A stretch of DNA of 64,000 nt from an uncultured Odoribacter sp. (GTDB taxonomy: Bacteria > Bacteroidota > Bacteroidia > Bacteroidales > Marinifilaceae). Below are positions 52,284 through 60,916 of this stretch, in pieces. The stretch covers positions 1 through 64,000 of the forward strand of contig CAJUQA010000017.1 in the NCBI GenBank assembly GCA_910588375.1, given 5' to 3'. The first letter of the stretch is position 1. The number at the start of each line of letters is the position of its first letter. The translations under genes were made by a program, and so were the position numbers. The notes under the pieces were generated by a model that was not told where the DNA came from, searched no databases, and saw only the letters and a program-made list of their open reading frames with translations.

Positions 52284-53567
52284 ATGAATATCAAGCGAAA
52301 CATCATCTTTGCATTGGAAAACCGGAAAAAGAACGGTGTGTCAATCATAGAGAACGTACCTATCCGTATGCGTGTCATATATGCCAGCCAGCGTATCGAG
52401 TTTACAACAGGTTACCGCATTGACGTAGCCAAATGGGATGCCGATAAACAACGGGTAAAGAATGGATGTACCAACAAGCTGAAGCAAAGCGCATCCGAAA
52501 TCAATGCGGACTTACTGAAATACTATGCCGAGATTCAAAACGTATTTAAGGAATTTGAGGTGCAGGAAACTATGCCGACCACCCAACAACTAAAGGATGC
52601 TTTCAACCTGCGGATGAAAGACACCAATGAAGAGCGGCAGGAAGATACGAAAATAAGTTTTGGAGAGGTGTTCGATAAATTTGTAAAGGAATGTGGTAAT
52701 CAGAATAATTGGACAGAATCCACTTATGAAAAGTTTTCAGCAATGAAAAATCACCTCAAAGAGTTCAAGGAGGATATAACTTTTGAATATTTCAATGAGT
52801 TCGGGTTGAACGAGTATGTGAATTTTCTGCGTGACAAGAAAGATATGAGAAACACGACCATAGGCAAGCAACTTGGATTTCTCAAATGGTTTCTGCGCTG
52901 GAGTTTCAAAAAAGGCTATCATCAGAATATGGCATACGATACATTCAAACCGAAATTGAAAACCACATCTAAAAAGGTGATATTCCTGACATGGGACGAA
53001 TTGAATAAGTTGAAAGATTATCAAATACCAAAAGACAAACAATATTTGGAACGTGTCCGGGATGTTTTTCTGTTCTGTTGCTTCACGAGTTTGCGATATT
53101 CAGATGTTCGTAACCTGAAAAGAAGCGATGTGAAACCCGACCACATTGAAGTTACTACGGTCAAAACAGCAGATAGTCTGATAATTGAACTGAACGACCA
53201 TAGTAAAGCCATACTTGAAAAATACAAGGACATTCATTTTGAAAATCATATGGCGTTACCGGTCATCAGCAATCAAAAGATGAATGATTATTTGAAAGAG
53301 TTGGGAGAACTGGCTGAAATCAGCGAGCCTGTACGGGAAACATATTATAAAGGGAATGAGCGTATAGATGAAGTCACCCCCAAATACGCATTGCTAAGCA
53401 CCCATGCAGGAAGAAGAACATTCATTTGTAATGCGCTGGCTCTCGGCATACCGGCGCAGGTCGTAATGAAATGGACGGGACACAGTGACTATAAAGCCAT
53501 GAAACCCTATATTGATATAGCGGATGATATAAGAGCTAATGCAATGAACAAGTTTAACCAACTATAA
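52284..53567 (+). CDS. tyrosine site-specific integrase/recombinase
   Basis: 427 residues. The N-terminal arm-binding domain is of the Bacteroidetes Arm-DNA-bind type (RMRVIYASQRIEFTTGYRI...WDADKQRV). A SAM-like core-binding domain follows (TESTYEKFSAMKNHLKEF). The catalytic domain has Arg271 (TSLRYSDV), Lys294, His374 and Arg377 (HAGRR), His400 (GHSDY) and Tyr409. It integrates and excises the element. It is first on the plus strand after the boundary region. Confidence 0.94.
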   Translation: MNIKRNIIFALENRKKNGVSIIENVPIRMRVIYASQRIEFTTGYRIDVAKWDADKQRVKNGCTNKLKQSASEINADLLKYYAEIQNVFKEFEVQETMPTTQQLKDAFNLRMKDTNEERQEDTKISFGEVFDKFVKECGNQNNWTESTYEKFSAMKNHLKEFKEDITFEYFNEFGLNEYVNFLRDKKDMRNTTIGKQLGFLKWFLRWSFKKGYHQNMAYDTFKPKLKTTSKKVIFLTWDELNKLKDYQIPKDKQYLERVRDVFLFCCFTSLRYSDVRNLKRSDVKPDHIEVTTVKTADSLIIELNDHSKAILEKYKDIHFENHMALPVISNQKMNDYLKELGELAEISEPVRETYYKGNERIDEVTPKYALLSTHAGRRTFICNALALGIPAQVVMKWTGHSDYKAMKPYIDIADDIRANAMNKFNQL

Positions 53568-53677
53568 ACGACCATTAAACAAGATGAAAATCAAACATGG
53601 AATTACATAAATTTATAGGATATTAAGGTTAGGGAATAATTATTGAACTATCTTTACGACAACAATACGAAAAGACA

Positions 53678-54655
53678 ATGGATATAGTTAAAAATACTAG
53701 TTTTGAGGAGGTAGTCAACCTCATTAAGCAGGCACGATATAATGCGACAAAAGTTGTCAATAAAGAATTGATTGACCTTTATTGGAACATAGGACATTAT
53801 ATAAATTCAAAAATAGAATCATCTGTTTGGGGCGAAGCTGTCGTAAAAGAATTGGCAGATTATCTTAAAAGGAAAGAGCCTACGCTTAAAGGTTTTTCCG
53901 ACAAGAACTTGTGGAGGATGAAGCAGTTTTATGAGACTTACAAAGATGCACCAAAACTCTCAGCACTGCTGAGAGAAATTAGTTGGACACATAACCTTAG
54001 TATTATGAGTAGGGCTAAAAGCATGGAAGAAAGGGAGTTCTACTTACAATTGACAATTCGCGAACATTATTCTACAAGGGAACTGGAAAGACAAATCAGT
54101 AGTAGTTTATATGAAAGAACAATGCTTAATGATGTAAAGTTATCTGCATTAGCCAAGAAAATACATCCTGATATTTCCAATAATTTTAGAGACAATTATA
54201 TTTTAGAGTTTTTAGGGTTGCCGTCAAAACATAGTGAACATAGTCTGCAAAAAGGACTTGTTAAACAAATGAAGGATTTTATTTTGGAGCTCGGAAAAGA
54301 TTTTCTTTTCGTTGACGAGGAATATAGGGTGCAGGTTGGGAATAGTGATTTCTATATTGACTTGCTATTTTATCACCGTGGACTTCAATGTCTTGTAGCA
54401 TTTGAACTAAAAGCAGATAAATTCAGACCGGAATATTTGGGACAATTGGATTTTTATTTGGAAGCTCTTGACAGGGATGTAAAAAGGCCTAATGAAAATC
54501 CGAGTATCGGTATTCTATTGTGCAAGGATAAGGACAATGAAGTAGTGGAGTATGCATTAAGCAGGTCTTTGTCTCCGACAATGGTTGCAGAATACCAGAC
54601 ACAATTACCGGATAAAAAGATGTTACAATTAAAATTACAGGAATTATTTGAATAA
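53678..54655 (+). CDS. YhcG/DUF1016 family PD-(D/E)XK nuclease
   Basis: 325 residues. The N-terminal helical DUF1016_N part (LYWNIGHYINSKIES, SDKNLWRMKQFYE, SWTHNLSIMSR) precedes a nuclease domain with the PD-(D/E)XK core: VQVGNSDFYIDLLFYHRGLQCLVAFELKADKFRPEYLGQLDFYLE (Asp, then ExK in FELKA). YhcG proteins often accompany type I restriction systems, but no hsd genes are present. It may be an orphan defence or plasmid-competition nuclease carried by the element. Confidence 0.9.
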   Translation: MDIVKNTSFEEVVNLIKQARYNATKVVNKELIDLYWNIGHYINSKIESSVWGEAVVKELADYLKRKEPTLKGFSDKNLWRMKQFYETYKDAPKLSALLREISWTHNLSIMSRAKSMEEREFYLQLTIREHYSTRELERQISSSLYERTMLNDVKLSALAKKIHPDISNNFRDNYILEFLGLPSKHSEHSLQKGLVKQMKDFILELGKDFLFVDEEYRVQVGNSDFYIDLLFYHRGLQCLVAFELKADKFRPEYLGQLDFYLEALDRDVKRPNENPSIGILLCKDKDNEVVEYALSRSLSPTMVAEYQTQLPDKKMLQLKLQELFE

Positions 54656-54733
54656 AGTTTATGTTTTACAATTGCGCAGTAAATTGCTGTATAATTGTAA
54701 GCTGTTGATAAAGAAAGACATCAATCGCATAAG

Positions 54734-55756
54734 ATGGTAACAATACAGGATTTGATTCCTCAATACGGGGAACTCAACAGAATATACAGCGAATATATAG
54801 TCAATAATGTCTTCTCTTTTGACAAGCAGAAGTTTATCACCGGCTTTTATAGGCAGCATAATAACTCCAAAGATTTTGAAGCCGCCCTTCTTAAACTGGT
54901 GCTTGACAAACAGAAAGAGCAATACATCCTGATTCTAAAAAGCCTGAAGACGGAGATAGAAAAGAACATTCTGATTTACGAAACACATACATTGCCTGAT
55001 GACAACATAATAGCCCGTGTTTGTTACGACTATGCAGACAAACACAATTTAGAAATTGAAGACCAGTTGGAGGTTACAAGAAAATTAAGCAAATCGGTAA
55101 ATGAGGCATACAACAGGTATGATTCCATAGGATACAGGGAACATACAAACGAAGAAAAAGTACAGGTAGAAAAAGAATATGAACGCCGCAAGGCTGAATA
55201 TGAGAAGGCGAAAGCCGAGCTGGACAAACTTTATGAATTGCAAAAGCAAGATAGAAAAGAGGCTTTTCAATATATGGAAAACCTTTTCGATGCCATTTAC
55301 CGTCTGAGCCTTCTTTTTATGAATATTTTGAAAAAATACATTCCTGATATAGAGAAAAAACAAGAAGAGCAAAACGAGCAGGATGAGCAACAGGTAACGT
55401 CTGGAGAACAACACGAATACTTCAGCATGAAATTACTTTCAATCATTTATGAAGTATGCTTGGAAGAACAATTTGAAAAAATTTCCGCATCGGACTTCTA
55501 TGCCAATATGAATCTGCACCCCTGCAAGAACAAACTAAAAATCAAGGCAAGGGAAAAGATTCGGGTGTGTTACCTGATATTCCTGATGAGCGAAGAACTA
55601 CCCAAACAAGACAAGGATGAATGGAAAGACAAAATATTGAAACTACTGGATATTGATGAAAGCTATTACAGGTCGAAGTACAAAGAGCCTGTTTCCGATT
55701 TTCCAAGTGACAGCAATCAGAATTTCGCCAAAGAAATGGAACGCATATTCGGATAA
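54734..55756 (+). CDS. element-borne protein of unknown function with coiled coil
   Basis: 340 residues, soluble, helical. A long charged coiled coil lies at about residues 135-180 (EEKVQVEKEYERRKAEYEKAKAELDKLYEL), and a Gln/Glu-rich linker (KKQEEQNEQDEQQ) separates a C-terminal helical domain that resembles a small winged-helix or wHTH region (KISASDFYANMNLHPCKNKLKIKAREKIRVCYLI). I do not recognise the family. It ends before a strong terminator and appears in the position of a regulatory or cargo gene. Confidence 0.65.
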   Translation: MVTIQDLIPQYGELNRIYSEYIVNNVFSFDKQKFITGFYRQHNNSKDFEAALLKLVLDKQKEQYILILKSLKTEIEKNILIYETHTLPDDNIIARVCYDYADKHNLEIEDQLEVTRKLSKSVNEAYNRYDSIGYREHTNEEKVQVEKEYERRKAEYEKAKAELDKLYELQKQDRKEAFQYMENLFDAIYRLSLLFMNILKKYIPDIEKKQEEQNEQDEQQVTSGEQHEYFSMKLLSIIYEVCLEEQFEKISASDFYANMNLHPCKNKLKIKAREKIRVCYLIFLMSEELPKQDKDEWKDKILKLLDIDESYYRSKYKEPVSDFPSDSNQNFAKEMERIFG

Positions 55757-55795
55757 TTCGTGATATATCCTGATATTCCACGAAATTACCACTTT

Positions 55796-55830
55796 TACCA
55801 CTCAAAATAATTTTTGAGTGGTATTTTTAT
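55796..55830 (+). terminator. terminator after the 340-residue protein
   Basis: A perfect 12-bp stem (55796-55807 with 55812-55823) with a 4-base loop is followed by TTTTT. Confidence 0.85.
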
Positions 55831-55979
55831 CATCTGATATCTAATGAGATAGCATAAATTATTATTGGCATCATCCCCATCCTTACCACTTACGACCATC
55901 CTTAATTTCGCATCGTTCGAGAACAGAAATAACAGCCAGTGCGCAGGGCTGATTGTTTAACGGATAAATAGATTGAACG

Positions 55980-56288
55980 ATGAAAAATCTTCAAGAGTTA
56001 TTATCGAAACCCGTCTGGCAGATGACAGGCGAAGAGTTCATGTTCCTAAGTAAACATGCTTCCGGTCAAATGGAAGTGCAACCGCACCCCGTCACGGACA
56101 CAGAAAAGAAATATGTGTACGGGATACTCGGCATAGCCAAGTTATTTGGGTGCAGTATGCCCACCGCCCACCGTATAAAGAAAAGCGGAAAGATTGACAA
56201 AGCCATTACACAAATAGGGCGTAAGATTATCGTAGATGCGGAACTTGCCCTTGAACTGGCAGGAAAGAAGACAGGAGGACGGAAATAA
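55980..56288 (+). CDS. DUF3853 family protein (excisionase-like, MerR-type HTH)
   Basis: 102 residues. The C-terminal half holds an excisionase-like winged helix (YVYGILGIAKLFGCSMPTAHRIKKSGKIDKAITQIGRKIIVDAELAL). The N-terminal LLSKPVWQMTGEEFMFLSKHA is typical of DUF3853, a family nearly restricted to Bacteroidetes mobile elements. It probably binds DNA near the replication or attachment region. It lies 14 bases before the RepA-like gene and is likely co-transcribed with it. Confidence 0.85.
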   Translation: MKNLQELLSKPVWQMTGEEFMFLSKHASGQMEVQPHPVTDTEKKYVYGILGIAKLFGCSMPTAHRIKKSGKIDKAITQIGRKIIVDAELALELAGKKTGGRK

Positions 56289-56302
56289 CGGGAGGCGTTG
56301 CT

Positions 56303-57379
56303 ATGGACTATATGAAAGAAATGAAGGATATATCGGCAGAAGAAGCCGTAATCCTTTGGCAAGCCTCACGTTTGAGCCTGTCGAAAAGTTATGAGAAAGC
56401 ACCTGAAATCCTCAAAGTGCATGGTTCTGTCATTGGGACATTGGGCAATTTCAGCGCATCCATCGGCAAAGCCAAAAGTAAAAAGACATTCAATGTTTCG
56501 GCTATCGTAGCCGCTGCATTGAAGAATGGCACAGTGTTGCGGTATGTAGCGGAACTCTCCGACGGGAAGCGGAAAGTGCTTTATGTTGATACGGAGCAAA
56601 GTCCTTATCATTGCCTGAAAGTCATGAAACGCATTTTACGGATGGCTGGCTTGCCTGATGACAGGGATAATGAGAACCTTGAGTTTCTCGCCTTGAGAAA
56701 ATACACACCTGAACAGCGTATCAGGATTGTCGAACAGGCTATCTATAATACGCCCGACATTGGTCTTGTAATCATAGACGGCATCCGTGACATGGTATAT
56801 GACATCAACAGCCCCGGCGAATCCACACGCATCATATCCAAACTGATGCAGTGGACGGACGACAGGCAGATACATATCCATACGATACTCCACCAGAACA
56901 AGGGGGATGAGAACGCGAGGGGACATATCGGTACTGAACTGAACAACAAGGCAGAAACCGTCCTCCTTGTGGAAAAGGACAAGAACAATGGAGATATAAG
57001 CAATGTTTCAGCCATGCACATACGGGCAATGGACTTCGAGCCTTTTGCATTCCGCATCAACGACAATGCCCTGCCCGAACTTATAGAAGGTTACAAGCCC
57101 GAAACCAAGAAACCGGGAAGACCGGAAGAAGAAAAGTTCGATCCTTATAGGCATATTACCGAACAGCAGCACCGCATTGCATTGGAAGCCGTTTTTGGGC
57201 TGAAAGAGGAATATGGTTACAAGGAATTGGAAGATGCCTTAATCAAGACTTATGTGTCAGTGGGTGTGAAGTTGAATCACAAAAAAGCGGTATTGCTCAT
57301 CACCTTACTTCGGAACAAACGGATGATAGTACAGGAGAACGGCAAGAAATATACATTCATGTCCGACTTCCACTATTAG
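56303..57379 (+). CDS. RepA-like AAA ATPase (mobile-element helicase type)
   Basis: 358 residues. RecA-type ATPase core: Walker A GKAKSKKT (residues 55-62), Walker B VLYVDTEQS region and IGLVIIDGIRDMVYD, and a sensor IHTILHQNKGDENARGHIGTELNNKAETVLLV. A C-terminal winged-helix-like part follows a basic linker (PGRPEEEKFDPY). Homologous proteins in Bacteroides mobilizable elements act with primase in replicating the excised circle. It is followed by the inverted-repeat origin-like region and primase. Confidence 0.87.
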   Translation: MDYMKEMKDISAEEAVILWQASRLSLSKSYEKAPEILKVHGSVIGTLGNFSASIGKAKSKKTFNVSAIVAAALKNGTVLRYVAELSDGKRKVLYVDTEQSPYHCLKVMKRILRMAGLPDDRDNENLEFLALRKYTPEQRIRIVEQAIYNTPDIGLVIIDGIRDMVYDINSPGESTRIISKLMQWTDDRQIHIHTILHQNKGDENARGHIGTELNNKAETVLLVEKDKNNGDISNVSAMHIRAMDFEPFAFRINDNALPELIEGYKPETKKPGRPEEEKFDPYRHITEQQHRIALEAVFGLKEEYGYKELEDALIKTYVSVGVKLNHKKAVLLITLLRNKRMIVQENGKKYTFMSDFHY

Positions 57380-57388
57380 TTTTTTCTC

Positions 57389-57527
57389 TTGCAATCGCTT
57401 CACTTTATTCAGTGGGTCTATATATTGGAATAAAGCGAAACGGTTGCAAAATAGGATTAAGTCACTTCACTTTATTACCGTATTCTATATATACGAAAAT
57501 GAAGTGAAGTGATTATACGGACCGTAT
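57389..57527. other. origin-like region with three inverted repeats
   Basis: Repeat 1: 22-base arms 57389-57410 and 57428-57449 match at 19 positions around a 17-base AT-rich loop. Repeat 2: 15-base arms 57462-57476 and 57498-57512 match at 14 positions and nest an inner CGTAT/ATACG. Repeat 3: ATACGG-A-CCGTAT at 57515-57527. TTCACTTTATT recurs in repeats 1 and 2. Lying between the RepA-like ATPase and primase, the region is a strong candidate for the replication origin of the excised element. Confidence 0.6.
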
Positions 57528-57591
57528 TTTATAAAAAGGTACGGGCGAAAAGAAAAATAAATTCATTCAACTTATTTTAAATCATTATTTT

Positions 57592-58608
57592 ATGGATATA
57601 CAAACAGCAAAACAAATCAGAATAGCAGACTATCTGCATAGCCTGGGGTATTCTCCGGTCAAACAGCAGGGTATCCACCTATGGTATAAGTCACCACTAA
57701 GAGAAGAGGCCGAAGCTTCGTTCAAAGTGAACACCGAGCGTAACCAATGGTATGATTTCGCACTTGGCAAGGGTGGAAATATCATAGCATTGGCACAGGA
57801 GCTCTATTGTTCCGACCATGTACCATATCTTTTGCAAAAAATCAAGGAACAGATACCACACGTGCGCCCCGTTTCTTTTTCTTTTGGCAAGCAATTATCT
57901 TCCGAGCCAAGTTTTCAACAACTGGATATTGTACCGCTTTCTTCTCCTGCCCTGCTCACCTATTTGCAGGAAAGGGGGATAAACCCGGAACTGGCGAAAA
58001 GAGAATGTAGGGAGGCACATTTCACGCGCAACGGGAAACGCTATTTTACTATAGCCTTCCCGAATATGGCTGGCGGTTATGAAATACGCAACCGATATTT
58101 CAAAGGCTGTATCGCACCGAAATCCATCACTCATATTCGGCAACGTGGAGAGCCGAAAAAAACGTGCTATGTGTTTGAGGGATTCATGGACTATCTTTCA
58201 TTTCTGACTTTAAGGCTTGAAGACTGTCCGCAAAACCCCGACTTTGGCAGGCAGGATTACATTGTTCTGAACTCCGTTTCCAACTTGTCAAAAGCATTAT
58301 ATCCGTTAGGTGGTTACGAATATATACACTGCTTTTTTGACCATGACCGGGCAGGATTGGAAGCCTGTCAGAAACTCGGCAAGGAATATGGTCAGCATGT
58401 CCGTGACGCTTCATGCTATTACATCGGACATAAGGATTTGAACGATTATCTCTGCTGGCGTAAGCAGGCGCAAGGGAAAACCGCAGATAAGGAAAATGCC
58501 ATACGGCGAAGCATTGAAATATCAGAGCGTCATTGTTCCGATATAAAACAAAAAGCAACACCACGGGTGAAACAAACCAAGCCCAAGAATAAGGGGCTAA
58601 GGATGTGA
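57592..58608 (+). CDS. Toprim-domain DNA primase
   Basis: 338 residues. The N-terminal region keeps the fold of the CHC2 domain (WYKSPLREEAEASFKVNTERNQWYDFALGKGGNIIAL) but lacks its cysteine zinc ligands. The Toprim domain has the catalytic Glu196 (VFEGFMDYLS) and the Asp pair 250/252 (CFFDHDRAG). It primes replication of the mobile element, together with the preceding ATPase. Loss of the zinc ligands is common in mobile-element primases. Confidence 0.88.
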   Translation: MDIQTAKQIRIADYLHSLGYSPVKQQGIHLWYKSPLREEAEASFKVNTERNQWYDFALGKGGNIIALAQELYCSDHVPYLLQKIKEQIPHVRPVSFSFGKQLSSEPSFQQLDIVPLSSPALLTYLQERGINPELAKRECREAHFTRNGKRYFTIAFPNMAGGYEIRNRYFKGCIAPKSITHIRQRGEPKKTCYVFEGFMDYLSFLTLRLEDCPQNPDFGRQDYIVLNSVSNLSKALYPLGGYEYIHCFFDHDRAGLEACQKLGKEYGQHVRDASCYYIGHKDLNDYLCWRKQAQGKTADKENAIRRSIEISERHCSDIKQKATPRVKQTKPKNKGLRM

Positions 58609-58649
58609 CCGTAGAAGCCTCAAGATTTTTTCAGCCGGAAAAAGTCATA

Positions 58650-58759
58650 GCTTATTAGGGCATTTTCTTCACGCTTCGTTTCACTCCCGCTAAAAATGCC
58701 CCAATAAGCCAAGGGGGACAATCCCCCTTTGGATACCCCAGTGGCACTTGATGTGCCAT
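58650..58759. other. origin of transfer (oriT)-like region
   Basis: Three stem-loops in a row lie just upstream of the relaxase gene. Arms 58650-58666 and 58693-58709 pair at 16 of 17 positions. Next is a hairpin with GGGGGA/TCCCCC inside CCAA/TTGG-like ends (58709-58732). Last is TGGCAC/GTGCCA (58742-58747, 58753-58758). The GGATACCCC next to the third hairpin is where nicking sites of MobV-type elements are often found. The exact nick cannot be told. Confidence 0.7.
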
Positions 58760-58790
58760 TGGAATTACTAACCCTCAAAATCATTTACCT

Positions 58791-60107
58791 ATGGGATATG
58801 CAGTCCTACACATGGAAAAAACAGCCGGGACGGATAGCGAAATGTCCGCCCATATTGAGCGCACCATTTCTCCGAAAAACGCAGACCCGTCACGCACTCA
58901 TTTAAACCGCGAATTAGTCCGTTTCCCTGACAGGGTAGGAAACAGGACAGAAGCCATACAACACCGATTGGATACCGCAGGCTTAACCCGTAAAATCGGG
59001 AAAAACCAAGTTCGCGCTATTCGTATCTTGCTTACAGGCAGTTCGCAGGACATGAAACTGATAGAGCAAAGCGGACGGCTTGACGAATGGTGCGGTGATA
59101 ACTTAAACTGGTTACAGGAAACCTTCGGAAAAGAAAACATTGTTTCAGCCGTTTTGCACATGGACGAAACAACACCCCATATTCATGCAACTCTTGTGCC
59201 AATCGTTAAGGGAGAAAGGCGAAAAGCTAAGGCGGTAAAGCAGCAACCCGAGAAAAAGAAGTACAAAAAGAAAAATCCGGAAAATACCCGACTTTGTGCG
59301 GATGATGTAATGAATCGAATAAAATTGAAACAATATCAGGACAGTTATGCAGAAAAAATGCGACCTTATGGTCTGGAAAGAGGCATTGAAGGGTCGGAAG
59401 CCCGACATATTACTACCTCGCAATACTACCGTGACCTTTTAACTCAGTCCAAGAGTATTCAGGAGAATATAAGCGTTTTATTGCAAAACAAAGAACAGGC
59501 GGAAAAAGAGCTTTCCAAAATCAAAGGAGAAATCAAAACCCAAAATCTGAAAGGCACATTTGTAAATGCAGCCAGTTCAGCAGCCGAGGGTCTCGGCTCG
59601 TTATTCGGCTGTCCGAAAATGAAACGTCAGCAACAAGAAATAGACCGTCTTACTTTTGAAAACAAGAGGTTAATAGAAGAAGTAAAAATATTAAACGGGG
59701 CTATTCAGACCAATGAAACGGAGCATCGCAAAGCTCTTGATAAATTAAAGAACGAGCTTAAGAAAATCAATGATTTATTTCCGGCAATTCGAGAACTTCT
59801 TCGTATTGAAAAACTCTGTCGGTTGATAGGCTTTGGCGAAGCTGCCATTAAAAAATTACTATCCTTTAATCCTTTTGCATTTGGTGGCAAATTATATTCG
59901 CCAGAATATAAGAGGCATTTTGAAACAAAACATTCTACGGCTCAGGTAGAAAAACATCCGGAAAGAAAAGGGGAATTTCGCTTGACAATCGACGGCTTGA
60001 GTGATACCGATTGGTTTAGAAAAAAACGCAATGAAGGATTACAGGCTCTGGGTATAAAATCATTTGAAACCCCACTTAAAGAATATAAACAGAGGATGAA
60101 GCTATAA
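58791..60107 (+). CDS. MobV/Pre family relaxase
   Basis: 438 residues. The N-terminal relaxase domain has HLNRELV near residue 37 and the metal-binding triple-His motif HMDETTPHIHA (His123, His130, His132). A long coiled coil follows (residues about 220-330, KEQAEKELSKIKGEI...). It nicks oriT and pilots the strand during mobilization by a helper conjugation system. It is directly downstream of the oriT-like repeats. Confidence 0.93.
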   Translation: MGYAVLHMEKTAGTDSEMSAHIERTISPKNADPSRTHLNRELVRFPDRVGNRTEAIQHRLDTAGLTRKIGKNQVRAIRILLTGSSQDMKLIEQSGRLDEWCGDNLNWLQETFGKENIVSAVLHMDETTPHIHATLVPIVKGERRKAKAVKQQPEKKKYKKKNPENTRLCADDVMNRIKLKQYQDSYAEKMRPYGLERGIEGSEARHITTSQYYRDLLTQSKSIQENISVLLQNKEQAEKELSKIKGEIKTQNLKGTFVNAASSAAEGLGSLFGCPKMKRQQQEIDRLTFENKRLIEEVKILNGAIQTNETEHRKALDKLKNELKKINDLFPAIRELLRIEKLCRLIGFGEAAIKKLLSFNPFAFGGKLYSPEYKRHFETKHSTAQVEKHPERKGEFRLTIDGLSDTDWFRKKRNEGLQALGIKSFETPLKEYKQRMKL

Positions 60108-60114
60108 ATGAATT

Positions 60115-60380
60115 AAAAGGTTTTCTATTTTCTTCTGCAATACGGAAAGTTGTTGTCGGGACATGTCCCATAGCGTTCCATTTGCTATGGACAAACCGTA
60201 TTCATATTGAGGGTGGGATATTTTGGTTGTAGCCCAAACTTTGCGGAAAAGATATGGAGAATCCCGTTCCCTTTTTCACAGAAATTGCGAATCAGTTGAT
60301 GAATAGTTTTCAATTGTGGGGAGGAAACATTTTTTCATAAAATGCCAGCTAATCCGGATGTTGTAAATTTCTTTTTTACT
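60115..60380 (-). pseudogene. decayed coding remnant after the relaxase gene
   Basis: On the minus strand three frames in turn read as credible protein: an opening RISWHFMKKCFLPTIENY-like part, then IHQLIRNFCEKGNGILHIFSAKFG, then YEYGLSIANGTLWDMSRQQL up to a stop. No single frame has both start and end. This looks like one small gene broken by at least two frameshifts. The product is not recognised. Confidence 0.4.
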
Positions 60381-60381
60381 G

Positions 60382-60651
60382 TCATGATATTGGGTTTGAT
60401 GAATTGGTTTCTTCTCTCAACTTATTCAATGTTTTTTCATAGGTGGAAATGCAGGTGTTGAGAAAACGGAGGAAAATCCTCTGGTTTAAAGGAGTGTCAT
60501 TCTCCCAGTTGCGGTCGGCGATTTCCGGCATATCCAGAACAAATTCCACATGTGCCACTTCCAGCAGGTCGGGCAAATCGTTGAAGGGATGACGTTTAAG
60601 CTGTTCAATCAGCGAAACGAGGTAAGCTATTTTATCTGTATAGATACTCAT
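60382..60651 (-). CDS. small protein of unknown function coupled to the SymE-like gene
   Basis: 89 residues, helical, acidic to neutral, with no signal. ATG 60651 overlaps the stop of the SymE-like gene by ATGA (60648-60651), so the two are translated together. The two helices (KIAYLVSLIEQLKRH and FLRFLNTCISTYEKTLNKL) suggest a small binding protein, possibly an antidote. The family was not recognised. Confidence 0.65.
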   Translation of the reverse strand: MSIYTDKIAYLVSLIEQLKRHPFNDLPDLLEVAHVEFVLDMPEIADRNWENDTPLNQRIFLRFLNTCISTYEKTLNKLREETNSSNPIS

Positions 60652-60875
60652 GGTTTATTATGCTTTTCAGGGGTGATAACCAAACGATTCTTAGATATGT
60701 GGACTTTTATTTTCTGTCCGATATAAAAACCGGCATTTTTTAGCCATATTCCACGCAGTCGGATAAAGGGAACAAAACTTAATCTACTGTATGCAAGCCG
60801 ACGTGTTTCCCCGGTAACAGTAAAAGTCCTTCTCTGTATGTTTGTCTTAATCCTCTTTTTTTGTTTACTTTGCAT
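60648..60875 (-). CDS. SymE-like protein (type I toxin fold)
   Basis: 75 residues, basic. The C-terminal core FVPFIRLRGIWLKNAGFYIGQKIKVHISKNRLVITP matches the SymE toxin domain, an AbrB-type swapped-hairpin fold. The basic N-terminus (QSKQKKRIKTNIQRR) would suit nucleic-acid binding. In E. coli SymE is a chromosomal toxin controlled by antisense RNA. Here it is paired by overlap with a small protein and divergent from an HTH regulator, so control may be by protein. Toxicity is inferred. Confidence 0.75.
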   Translation of the reverse strand: MQSKQKKRIKTNIQRRTFTVTGETRRLAYSRLSFVPFIRLRGIWLKNAGFYIGQKIKVHISKNRLVITPEKHNKP

Positions 60876-60916
60876 GGATATGATTTTGATACAAAGTAGG
60901 GAAGATTTAGGGAGGT

